A stretch of 64,000 bases of DNA from contig NZ_VBSB01000022.1 in assembly GCF_013337765.1 (NCBI RefSeq), positions 21,330 through 85,329 of the forward strand, written 5' to 3'. Positions 1-7,246 of the stretch are shown here, piece by piece. The notes under the pieces are model-generated. The model was not told where the DNA came from and did not search any database. It worked only from the letters and a program-made list of their open reading frames with translations. A program made the position numbers and the translations under genes. The DNA comes from Mycolicibacterium sphagni (GTDB lineage: Bacteria; Actinomycetota; Actinomycetes; Mycobacteriales; Mycobacteriaceae). How positions within the stretch are numbered: position 1 is the first letter of the stretch; each line of letters opens with the position of its first letter.

Positions 1-1493
1 TCGTCGTGACTGACCACGATCACTGCCCCGAGGTAGGCACGCAAAGCGTCGACCAGCTGGTCCACACTGGCCAGATCGAGATTGTTGGTCGGTTCGTCGA
101 GGACGATCAGCTGGGGCGGTGGATCAGCCAACAGTAACCGCGCCAGCGCGACGCGGAACCGTTCACCACCGGACAGTGTGGCCACCGGCCGGTACACCGA
201 GTCGCCGCGCAGCAGGAACCGGGCCAGCCGGGTACGGACCAGGGCGGCATCACCATTCGGCGCCGTGACGTTGTCCAGCACGCTGGCCTGCTCGTCCAGG
301 CCGTCGATGCGCTGGGGCAGGTAACCGATCCGATCGGTCAGCAATCGGCCTGCGGTCCCGGCGAGCAGATCGTCCAGCAGCCTGGTCTTCCCGATGCCGT
401 TCGGCCCGACGACAGCGATCCGCTCCGGCCCCATCACCACAAATGGCCCACGGCTGCCTGGCAATTCGGCGAGCCTGCGGCTGGCCGGCACGTCAGGATC
501 GGGAAGATCGACGCGGATGTGCTCATCGCTGCGGAGCCTGGCCTCGGCCGCCTGCAACGCGTCGGCGGCCGCCGCCGCCGTCGCGGCGAGTTCGGTGCGC
601 AGCTTGCCCGCCGACACCTCGGCGGACCCCGCCCATCCGTTCATCACGATCTTGGGCGCCCGCTTATTAGCATAGTCCTTCTGCGCCTTGCGATTTCGGT
701 GTGCCAGCTTGGTCTCAGCGGCCGCGCGCTGCCGCTTCTGCACCCGTACCGTCTGCTCGGCAGCCGAAACCGCTTGCGCCGCAGCGGCCTGCTCGTTGTC
801 CAGGTGCGCGCGCCACTCGCGATACGGCCCGCCGAATGACGTGAGCCGGTGGTTGTGCAGCTCGGCGGTGGTGTCCATCCGGTTCAGCAGGGCAACGTCG
901 TGGCTGACCACCACCAGCGTTCCCGGCCAGTCGGCGATCAGGTCGAACAGCCGGCTGCGGGCGTCCCGGTCGAGGTTGTTGGTCGGCTCGTCGAGCAGGG
1001 TGATCTCGGCGCCCTGGAGCCGAAGGGCGGTGACGGCCAGCAGCATCGCCTCCCCGCCCGATATCTGGCCGACCGTACGATCCAGGTCGGCCGCGCCCAG
1101 TCCGATGACGCGCAGCGCCCCGGCGGCACGGTCGGCGATATCCCAGTCCTCGCCGATGACCTCGAAGTCGCGCTCGGTGGCTGCGCCGGACTCGATTGCT
1201 GCAAGCGCGGCCAGTTTGGCGCCGACCCCGAGCCCGTCAGCGATCGACTGCGCGACATCGAGGGTCAGGGTCTGCGGCAGATAGGCGACGTCACCGCTGG
1301 CGACGATCCGCCCGCCGGTCGCCGTCAGTCGGCCGGCGATCAGGCGCAGCAGGGTCGACTTCCCGCTGCCGTTGGCGCCGACCAGTCCGGTCCGTCCGGT
1401 CGACAGCGTGGCATTGAGACGTTCCAGCGCGACGGTGCCGTCCGGCCAGACGAAATCGAGATCGATCAGGGTGATTGCAGAGTCGGTAGGCAT
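1..1493 (-). CDS. ABC-F family ATP-binding protein, C-terminal end cut by window edge
   Basis: Tandem-ATPase protein without membrane segments, the layout of ABC-F translation factors and ribosome-protection proteins, which act at the ribosome E site rather than in transport. The first ABC module has a Walker A GANGSGKST, a signature QISGGE and a Walker B ending LLDEPTNNLD. A charged linker rich in Ala, Arg and Lys follows. The second module has GPNGIGKT (an Ile where Ser/Cys is usual), LSGGE and ILDEPTNNLD. The reading frame is open to base 1, so roughly the last 20-50 residues are missing. The start is the ATG read from 1493 (MPTDSAITL). The gene is divergent from the cupin gene at 1644. 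The ABC-F subfamily cannot be assigned, and a role in antibiotic resistance would be speculation. Confidence 0.88.
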   Translation of the reverse strand, partial: MPTDSAITLIDLDFVWPDGTVALERLNATLSTGRTGLVGANGSGKSTLLRLIAGRLTATGGRIVASGDVAYLPQTLTLDVAQSIADGLGVGAKLAALAAIESGAATERDFEVIGEDWDIADRAAGALRVIGLGAADLDRTVGQISGGEAMLLAVTALRLQGAEITLLDEPTNNLDRDARSRLFDLIADWPGTLVVVSHDVALLNRMDTTAELHNHRLTSFGGPYREWRAHLDNEQAAAAQAVSAAEQTVRVQKRQRAAAETKLAHRNRKAQKDYANKRAPKIVMNGWAGSAEVSAGKLRTELAATAAAAADALQAAEARLRSDEHIRVDLPDPDVPASRRLAELPGSRGPFVVMGPERIAVVGPNGIGKTRLLDDLLAGTAGRLLTDRIGYLPQRIDGLDEQASVLDNVTAPNGDAALVRTRLARFLLRGDSVYRPVATLSGGERFRVALARLLLADPPPQLIVLDEPTNNLDLASVDQLVDALRAYLGAVIVVSHD

Positions 1494-1630
1494 GGGTCTC
1501 CGAAGTGGTTGTCAGCGGTCAGGTGAGCGACGCTGTGATCCACGACAGGGACCGTCCTTCCTCATGCACTTTGTGACGACCGTCGGCCACGCTAATGCGG
1601 CAACGCGAATGCCGGCAACCGATTTATCTC

Positions 1631-1636
1631 TACGCT
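1631..1636 (+). promoter_or_regulatory. Candidate -10 (TACGCT) for leaderless cupin mRNA
   Basis: TANNNT hexamer with 7 nt between it and the ATG at 1644. No Shine-Dalgarno sequence is visible. The spacing would place transcription initiation at the ATG itself and argues against the in-frame ATG at 1638. Confidence 0.4.
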
Positions 1637-1643
1637 GATGCCC

Positions 1644-2090
1644 ATGACGGATCTCCCCGACTGGGTACAGAAGCTCGAGCTGGGTCCCCACCCCGAGGGC
1701 GGATATTTCCGCGAGACCTGGCGCAGTGAGCTCGTCGTCGGCGAGTCGGCGTTGCCGCCGGACTACAACGGATCGCGCAATGCCGGCACGGCCATCTACT
1801 TCGTCCTGCTGCCCGGCCAGCAGTCGGCCTGGCACACCGTGCGCAGCGCCGAGTTGTGGCTGTATCACCGCGGCAGCCCGTTGCTTCTCGAGATCGGCGC
1901 CGAAAGAGACAGCGCCACAACGGTTCTCCTCGGCGCCGATATCGTCGCCGAGGAACAGCCGCAGGTGCTGGTGCCGCCCGGTTATTGGCAGCGCGCCCGA
2001 CCCCGCGACGACGAGCCGACCCTGGTCAGCTGTGTCGTGGTGCCTGGGTTCGACTTCGCGGACTTCGCGCTGGCAGCCGACGACGCCTAG
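1644..2090 (+). CDS. Cupin-fold protein of the DUF985 family
   Basis: 148-residue single-domain protein. The N-terminal LGPHPEGGYFRETWRS block and the later SAWHTVRSAELWLYHRGSPL segment are typical of the DUF985/cupin_5 family. That family has a double-stranded beta-helix; some members bind sugars or metals, but the biochemical role of most is unknown. There is an in-frame ATG at 1638. I prefer 1644 because a TANNNT element sits 7 nt upstream and gives the common MTDLPDWVQ start. The 3' end overlaps the convergent BKACE gene by 4 bases (shared CTAG), so little room exists for a terminator. No signal peptide or membrane segment is seen. Specific function unknown. Confidence 0.82.
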   Translation: MTDLPDWVQKLELGPHPEGGYFRETWRSELVVGESALPPDYNGSRNAGTAIYFVLLPGQQSAWHTVRSAELWLYHRGSPLLLEIGAERDSATTVLLGADIVAEEQPQVLVPPGYWQRARPRDDEPTLVSCVVVPGFDFADFALAADDA

Positions 2091-2827
2091 CTGACGTCCC
2101 GCAGGACGTCATTGGCGGCCGCGACCAGTTCGGCGTTGCCCGGCGCCGTCGACCCGTCCGGCAGCGCCAAGGTGTCCTCCAGCCCGATCCGGGTTTGCAG
2201 GCCGCGCACACCCGCATGCGCCAGCAGTGGCCAACAACTCTCGTCCAGGCCGTGCAGCAGAATCGGCGCGGGCGAGGAGGCACTGCGGATCCTCGCGAGC
2301 AGGTCGTCGGCGGTCTCGGTGTCCCCGTCGGGCCCCAGCTCGATCATCACCCGCAGGCAGTGCGGCGCCACCTCGGAGCGCGCCCACTCCTCGGCGGCCT
2401 CGGCATGGAAGATGCCGATCTCGACGCCGATGCCCCGGCTCAGCAGCAGCTGCGCCAATGCCTCGGAGCCGGGTTCGTGCCAGTTGACCGAGGCGAAGTC
2501 GGGCAGCACGGTCCACGACTCGACGGCATGCAACCGCTGCTGCGGATCGGGCAGTGCCCAGAACCCCGTGGTCACGCCCAGCGGCAGGCCGGGCAGCGCG
2601 TGCCGGACGGCGGTGACGGCCGCGGCGACGGTGTCGGGGACCAGTGAATCCACCCCATCAGCGGTCTTGGGGTGCAGGTGGACGGCCTTGGCTCCGGCAC
2701 CGTGCGCGGCGACGGCGGCGTCAGCCAACTGTTGAGGCGATACCGGCAGACCCGGATGCGCGTCGGGGGTGCGAGCGCCGTTGATGCAGGCCTTCACGTA
2801 CGGGGCGGCTGGAGGCACTAAGGGCAT
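2087..2827 (-). CDS. BKACE-family (DUF849) beta-keto acid cleavage protein
   Basis: 246-residue TIM-barrel protein of the beta-keto acid cleavage enzyme family, whose founder is 3-keto-5-aminohexanoate cleavage enzyme. Family members condense a beta-keto acid with acetyl-CoA using a divalent metal. Visible features are the N-terminal KACINGARTP, an AVHLHPK metal-binding HxH motif, and ASVNWHEPG, IGVEIGIFH and LLHGLDE segments along the barrel. At 246 residues it is shorter than typical BKACEs (about 270-310). The substrate cannot be told from sequence. The start ATG at 2827 faces the potassium channel gene start at 2877, so the two share a 49-bp divergent promoter region. Confidence 0.78.
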   Translation of the reverse strand: MPLVPPAAPYVKACINGARTPDAHPGLPVSPQQLADAAVAAHGAGAKAVHLHPKTADGVDSLVPDTVAAAVTAVRHALPGLPLGVTTGFWALPDPQQRLHAVESWTVLPDFASVNWHEPGSEALAQLLLSRGIGVEIGIFHAEAAEEWARSEVAPHCLRVMIELGPDGDTETADDLLARIRSASSPAPILLHGLDESCWPLLAHAGVRGLQTRIGLEDTLALPDGSTAPGNAELVAAANDVLRDVS

Positions 2828-2864
2828 AAGCCATTCTCACCCGTCACGCCAGAGGTTTCCGAAG

Positions 2865-2870
2865 TAGCGT
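2865..2870 (+). promoter_or_regulatory. Candidate -10 (TAGCGT) for leaderless channel mRNA
   Basis: TANNNT hexamer 6 nt before the ATG at 2877, with no Shine-Dalgarno sequence between. The geometry fits leaderless initiation. Confidence 0.4.
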
Positions 2871-2876
2871 TTCCCC

Positions 2877-4586
2877 ATGCACGGCCACACCATCGTCTGC
2901 GGCGACGACGCACTCGGTCTGCGAATCATCGACGAGCTGCACAACGCCGGGATCACGGTGACGCTCTCGCAGGCACCCGAGGATCTCGAGGGGGCCGGAA
3001 TCGCCACCGCCGCCGCGGTGATCTGCGCCGACGACGACGACGATCTGAACCTGCAGATCGCACTGCTGGCCCGCCAGGCCAACCCCCGAGCCCGGGTAGT
3101 GGCCCGGCTGTCCAATGCGGTGCTGCGCGAGGCCATGGCCGTCAACAATGGGCCCGGTGCCATCCTCGACGTCGCCGATATCGCCGCACCGTCGGTGGTC
3201 GAGGCCCTGCTCAACCGCACCACCCACACGATCTCGGCGGCCGGTATGGACTTCGTCGTCACCGGCACCACCGCGACCAAGGACGGCACTCTGCGGGAGA
3301 TCTACGGCGATCTCGCGCCGGTCGCCGTGATCCGCGGCGACAATTCCGAAACCCCCGGCGAGGTGATCGCCTGCCCGGGCCGCGACGAGCCGGTGCACGC
3401 CGGCGACTGGACGGCGATGATCGGCACCGCCGACGAACTCGCCGAGCAGGGCATCAAGGTCGCCAAACCGATGGCGGCAACACCGCGGCCCCGGCCACTG
3501 TTCGTCCGCTTCTCCGACGCCGTGCGCGCGTTCGCGGCCGACCTGAACCCGATGTTCTACCGAGCGCTGGCGGTGGCAGCCACGCTTCTGGTCGGGTCGA
3601 CGATCATGCTGCGGTTCGCCTACAACCAACCCGGAATGGGCTGGGTGGACGCGCTGTATTTCTCCGCCGAGACCATCGCCACCGTGGGCTACGGCGACTT
3701 CAACTTCCTCCAACAGCCCACCTGGCTGCGGCTGTGGGGTGTGGTGATGATGTTCGCCGGCGTCGCCACCACCGCGATTGTGGTGGCGTTCGTCGCCGAT
3801 GTGCTTCTGTCGCACCGGATCTCGCAGAGCGCGAGTCGGCAGAAGGTGCGCCACCTCCAGCGCCACGTTGTGGTGGTCGGCCTCGGGTCCTTCGGAATCG
3901 GGGTGGCCGCCGTGCTCAAGGCGGCCGGACACGATGTCGCGGTGATCGAACGCAACGAAGACAACCGCTACCTGTCTGCGGCGGCCGAACTGGGTGTGCC
4001 GGTCATCTTCGGCGACGCCACGTTGCGACAAACCCTGCAGGCGGCCCGCATCGGCGAAGCCCGCGCAGTCGCCGTGCTCACCGCTCACGACATGGTCAAC
4101 ATCGAAACCGGCATCGTGGTGCGCGAGATATTCGGTCCGCGAACACTTCCCGAGCTAAAACGCCCCGACGTCCCGATCGTCTTGCGGATCTACGACCGGG
4201 CGCTGGGCTCGGCCGTGGGCAAGCGGTTCAAATTCGAATACGTCCGCTCGACCGTCGACCTGGCCACCCCGTGGTTCATCGGCGCGGCGATGGGCCTCGA
4301 CGTCCACGGCACCTTCTCGGTGGGCCACCGCTCGTTCATGGTCGGCGCGGTGCAGGTTCAGCCCGGCAGCGAGCTCGACGGGATCAAGATGTTCGAATTC
4401 TCCACACAGGCCCGGGTGATCGCGATCGCCAGGGACGACGTCCCCCTGCGGTTACATCCACGCCGCGACACCCAGCTCATCGCCGGCGATACCGCCTACC
4501 TCGTCGGCCCCTACCGCGAACTGATCGCCACCCTCCGTAAAGGGCAGCAGCCCGACGAGGTGAGCTCACCGACGCAGACAGGTTGA
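2877..4586 (+). CDS. Two-TM potassium channel with RCK/TrkA-N domains on both sides
   Basis: 569 residues. An N-terminal Rossmann-type TrkA-N domain begins at residue 1 (TIVCGDDALGLRIIDEL). A first membrane helix (about 220-245), a pore loop with the potassium selectivity filter TVGYGD (about 269-274) and a second membrane helix (about 285-310) follow. A second TrkA-N domain begins near residue 325 (VVVGLGSFGIG), with a TrkA-C-like region at the C-terminus. It should be a ligand- or nucleotide-gated K+ channel of the plasma membrane. RCK domains on both sides of a single pore unit are less common than the C-terminal-only layout. It starts 49 bp from the divergent BKACE gene and is followed 19 bp later by the YihY-like gene. 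Confidence 0.87.
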   Translation: MHGHTIVCGDDALGLRIIDELHNAGITVTLSQAPEDLEGAGIATAAAVICADDDDDLNLQIALLARQANPRARVVARLSNAVLREAMAVNNGPGAILDVADIAAPSVVEALLNRTTHTISAAGMDFVVTGTTATKDGTLREIYGDLAPVAVIRGDNSETPGEVIACPGRDEPVHAGDWTAMIGTADELAEQGIKVAKPMAATPRPRPLFVRFSDAVRAFAADLNPMFYRALAVAATLLVGSTIMLRFAYNQPGMGWVDALYFSAETIATVGYGDFNFLQQPTWLRLWGVVMMFAGVATTAIVVAFVADVLLSHRISQSASRQKVRHLQRHVVVVGLGSFGIGVAAVLKAAGHDVAVIERNEDNRYLSAAAELGVPVIFGDATLRQTLQAARIGEARAVAVLTAHDMVNIETGIVVREIFGPRTLPELKRPDVPIVLRIYDRALGSAVGKRFKFEYVRSTVDLATPWFIGAAMGLDVHGTFSVGHRSFMVGAVQVQPGSELDGIKMFEFSTQARVIAIARDDVPLRLHPRRDTQLIAGDTAYLVGPYRELIATLRKGQQPDEVSSPTQTG

Positions 4587-4591
4587 TCGCC

Positions 4592-4597
4592 TACCCT
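4592..4597 (+). promoter_or_regulatory. Candidate -10 (TACCCT) for leaderless mRNA
   Basis: TANNNT hexamer 8 nt before the ATG at 4606. It supports 4606 over an upstream in-frame TTG at 4600 and suggests a promoter separate from the channel gene. Confidence 0.35.
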
Positions 4598-4605
4598 CTT
4601 TGGTC

Positions 4606-5493
4606 ATGACGCAGTCGGGTCGACCGGTCGGCACCAGGCGCGACGACATCCGCCGGCGCCTCGAGGAGCGCGCACGGCGCCTGCAGGAGTCGCGTCGGCT
4701 CAAGCCGCTGACGGCACTGGTCGCCCGCTACAACGACATCGACGGCGGCACTCAGAGTGCGGTGGTCTCCACCCAGCTGTTCACCACCGTCATTCCGCTG
4801 ATGGTCATCGGCTTCAGCTATATGCAGGGCTTCGCCGACAATGCCAGCCCCGGGACCATCTTCACCCGGCAGTTCGCCCTGGAACATCCGCTGTCCGACC
4901 GGCTGCGGGAAGCCTTCGGCAATTCGGCGGGACTGCGGGCCGACTGGACGTTGATCGGGGTGGCGAGTTTCCTGGTCTGGGGCATCCCGATGGCAGCCTC
5001 GGTCGCGTCCATCTTCGCCAAAGCATGGCGCCGCGAACAGTACGGACTGCTGACCCGGCTGCTGCGGGGCACGATCTGGTTCGCGTTGTACCTCGTCACG
5101 ATGGCGGTGCGGGAGCGGATCATGTTCGGCCACCATCACCACGGCGTCAGCCGGGGACTGCTGTTCGTCATCGGGCTTCTGCCGGTGTGGCTTTTCTGGT
5201 CGGTGACCCCGGCGCTGCTGGTGCGCGACGGAGGGCGAGGCCTGCGCTCACTGGCGCTGGCCGGGCTGGCCGGTGTGGTGATCGATGGCGTAGCAATCCC
5301 ACTCGGCGCCCGGCTGCTCATGCCGTCGCTGCTGCACGACTGGGATGGTTTCGGCCCGATCGGCGTGGCGATGGCGCTGCTGATCTGGTGCGGCGCAGTG
5401 GGCGCCGGATGGGTGCTGACGGCGTGCGTCGGTGCGGTGCTGTGGGAACGCAACGCACCGTCGGAGATGGTCGTCGAAGCCCAGACCGCCTAG
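4606..5493 (+). CDS. YihY/YhjD/BrkB-family integral membrane protein
   Basis: 295 residues with an N-terminal basic amphipathic region (RRRLEERARRLQESRR) and about six hydrophobic segments. The STQLFTTVIPLMVIGFSYMQG start of the membrane region and the late GWVLTACVGAVLWER segment fit the YihY/UPF0761 family. In mycobacteria this family is annotated as YhjD or BrkB-like. The molecular activity is unproven; lipid or LPS-export-linked roles suggested in E. coli are not transferable here. The 3' end overlaps the convergent amidohydrolase stop by 4 bases. Confidence 0.8.
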   Translation: MTQSGRPVGTRRDDIRRRLEERARRLQESRRLKPLTALVARYNDIDGGTQSAVVSTQLFTTVIPLMVIGFSYMQGFADNASPGTIFTRQFALEHPLSDRLREAFGNSAGLRADWTLIGVASFLVWGIPMAASVASIFAKAWRREQYGLLTRLLRGTIWFALYLVTMAVRERIMFGHHHHGVSRGLLFVIGLLPVWLFWSVTPALLVRDGGRGLRSLALAGLAGVVIDGVAIPLGARLLMPSLLHDWDGFGPIGVAMALLIWCGAVGAGWVLTACVGAVLWERNAPSEMVVEAQTA

Positions 5494-6377
5494 GCCAGAC
5501 CGAGCACCCGCAGCCCGTTGTCCTTGAGGATCTCCCGCACCACCGCGGGATCGACGTCGAGTGTGTCGAAGTCGCGCCGCCAGCGGTCCAGCGCGATGTA
5601 GGGGTGGTCGGTCCCGAACAGGGCCTTGGTGCGCAGCTGACGTCCGATCGCCAAAACAAGCTGGGGCGGAAAGTACTTCGGTGACCAGCCGGACAGGTCG
5701 ATGTAGACGTTGGCCTTATGCGAGGCGATGGCGATCTGAGCGTCGACCCACGGCACCGCCGGGTGGGCCATCACGACGGTGAGGTCTCCGAAATCGGCGG
5801 CGACATCGTCGAGCAGCATCGGGTCGGAGTAGCGCAGCTTGATCCCGTGCCCGCCCGGTAGCGCCGACCCCAGTCCGGTCTGGCCGGTGTGGAACAGTGC
5901 CGGCACCCCGGCGGCGGCGATCGCCTCGTAGATCGGATAGAACCGGCGGTCGTTGGGTTCGAAGCCCTGCAGGCTGGGATGGAACTTGAATCCCCGCACG
6001 CCGTAGTCGTCGGTCAACTCCCGCACCCGGGCGACCGCGCCGGCATCCCACGGGTCGACCGAGCCGAACGGGATCAGGACGTCGTTGTTGCGGACCGTCC
6101 CCGCGATCAGCTCCTCCACCGAATTGGGCTGATGGCCCGACACCGTATGAGCGTCGATGGTGAACACCACCGCGGCGGTGTTGTGCTGCCGATAGTGCTC
6201 GGCGAGCTCGTCGACGCGGGCGAAGTAGTCTCCGCCGAGCTTGAAGTAGCGTCCGGTGGCCTCGGCGAGCTCGTCGTCGTAGGCGCAGTGGCCGGCGCCG
6301 TCGATCTCGACGTGAGTGTGGAAGTCGATCGCATCGACCGCATGGGTGTCGATGGCGGGCTCGTACCTGGCGGTCAT
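5490..6377 (-). CDS. Amidohydrolase-2 family metal-dependent hydrolase
   Basis: 295-residue TIM-barrel protein. The N-terminal IDFHTHVEID carries the metal-binding HxH. FKFHPSLQGF, LFHTGQTG and VMAHPAVPWVD supply later barrel-end histidines, and FGTDHPYIA gives the C-terminal catalytic aspartate. This is the ACMSD/gamma-resorcylate-decarboxylase-like branch, which includes both hydrolases and non-oxidative decarboxylases of aromatic or dicarboxylic acids. The precise reaction cannot be assigned. The ATG at 6377 lies 22 bp from a perfect 13-bp inverted repeat (6400-6442), and the gene is divergent from devR. Confidence 0.82.
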   Translation of the reverse strand: MTARYEPAIDTHAVDAIDFHTHVEIDGAGHCAYDDELAEATGRYFKLGGDYFARVDELAEHYRQHNTAAVVFTIDAHTVSGHQPNSVEELIAGTVRNNDVLIPFGSVDPWDAGAVARVRELTDDYGVRGFKFHPSLQGFEPNDRRFYPIYEAIAAAGVPALFHTGQTGLGSALPGGHGIKLRYSDPMLLDDVAADFGDLTVVMAHPAVPWVDAQIAIASHKANVYIDLSGWSPKYFPPQLVLAIGRQLRTKALFGTDHPYIALDRWRRDFDTLDVDPAVVREILKDNGLRVLGLA

Positions 6378-6399
6378 CGACGCAGTCTAGGACCCGAGG

Positions 6400-6442
6400 T
6401 TGGGCCGGCGGGACGAAGAAGGATGCCTGCCCGCCGGCCCAA
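6400..6442. repeat. Perfect 13-bp inverted repeat between amidohydrolase and devR
   Basis: The left arm at 6400-6412 (TTGGGCCGGCGGG) is exactly complementary to the right arm at 6430-6442, with a 17-nt spacer. It lies 22 bp upstream of the amidohydrolase start codon and about 110 bp upstream of the DosR box. It could be an operator or a 5'-UTR hairpin of the amidohydrolase transcript. No T-run follows either arm, so an intrinsic terminator is unlikely. Confidence 0.6.
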
Positions 6443-6552
6443 GTTGCGCGCCGGAGGGTGCAATTACCGTCGCGCAAGACCAACGATCCACCCAGCCGAG
6501 TCCCTGCACCAGGTAGTTCCCGGCCCCTCCCACACGGCGATGGTCTGCCGAT

Positions 6553-6572
6553 TTCGGGACCAAAGTCCCTAC
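6553..6572 (+). promoter_or_regulatory. DosR (DevR) box upstream of devR
   Basis: TTCGGGACCAAAGTCCCTAC matches 17 of 20 positions of the established mycobacterial DosR consensus TTSGGGACTWWAGTCCCSAA, with the GGGAC and GTCCC half-sites intact. Its centre is about 42 bp upstream of the GTG at 6605. If the mRNA starts at the GTG, this is the usual DosR activator position. A further GGGAC lies at 6579-6583, which forms a second dyad with the GTCCC half. Autoregulation of devRS is the natural reading. Confidence 0.85.
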
Positions 6573-6604
6573 CGGGCAGGGACGGTTCCAGGCTGTACTG
6601 CGGT

Positions 6605-7246
6605 GTGATCAAGGTGTTTCTGGTCGACGACCACGAGGTCGTGCGGCGCGGTCTGGCTGAACTGCTCAGCAGCGACCCCGAACTGACCGTGGTGGGTGAG
6701 GCGGCGACCGTGGCCGAGGCCATGAGCCGCATCCCCGCGGCACAACCCGACGTTGCGGTGCTGGACATCCGCCTGCCCGACGGCAGCGGTATCGACCTGT
6801 GCCGCGATCTGCTCGCCGCGCACGCCGAATTGCGTTGTCTCATCTTGACTTCATTCACCGACGAGCAATCCATGCTCGACGCGATTATGGCCGGCGCCAG
6901 TGGGTACGTGGTCAAGGACATTCGCGGTATGGCGCTGGCCGAGGCCATCAAAACCGTCGGTGCGGGAAAGTCGTTGCTGGACAACCGCGCCGCGGCCGCG
7001 CTGATGTCCCGGCTGCGCAAAGACACCGAATCCGACGAGCGGCTGCGTGACTTGTCGTCCACCGAGCGCATGCTGCTGCAACTGCTGGGCGAGGGCCTGA
7101 CCAACCGCGAGATCGGTCAGCGGATGTTCCTCGCCGAGAAGACGATCAAGAACTACGTGTCGCGGCTGCTGACCAAGCTGGGCCTGTCCGGCCGCACCCA
7201 GGCCGCCCTGTTCGCCGCGGATACTTTGCGCCGCAGCGATGTTTGA
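6605..7246 (+). CDS. devR: Hypoxia/NO response regulator DevR (DosR)
   Basis: 213-residue NarL/LuxR-family response regulator that activates the dormancy regulon. The receiver domain begins VIKVFLVDDHEVVRRGL, with acidic residues D8/D9, phospho-acceptor D54 (VLDIRLPDG) and conserved Lys in SGYVVKD. The C-terminal LuxR helix-turn-helix includes LTNREIGQRMFLAEKTIKNYVSRLL. Sequence and D54 numbering match M. tuberculosis DosR (Rv3133c) closely. The reading frame is open further upstream, but homology begins exactly at the GTG at 6605, and no Shine-Dalgarno sequence is visible, so the mRNA may be leaderless. The stop overlaps the devS start by 8 bases, implying coupled translation. Confidence 0.95.
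   Translation: MIKVFLVDDHEVVRRGLAELLSSDPELTVVGEAATVAEAMSRIPAAQPDVAVLDIRLPDGSGIDLCRDLLAAHAELRCLILTSFTDEQSMLDAIMAGASGYVVKDIRGMALAEAIKTVGAGKSLLDNRAAAALMSRLRKDTESDERLRDLSSTERMLLQLLGEGLTNREIGQRMFLAEKTIKNYVSRLLTKLGLSGRTQAALFAADTLRRSDV

Noticed and set aside
2844..4088. Long minus-strand ORF opposite the potassium channel gene (414 codons)
   Set aside because: Arg/His/Gly-rich composition typical of an antisense reading of GC-rich coding DNA; the plus-strand frame has clear channel domains.
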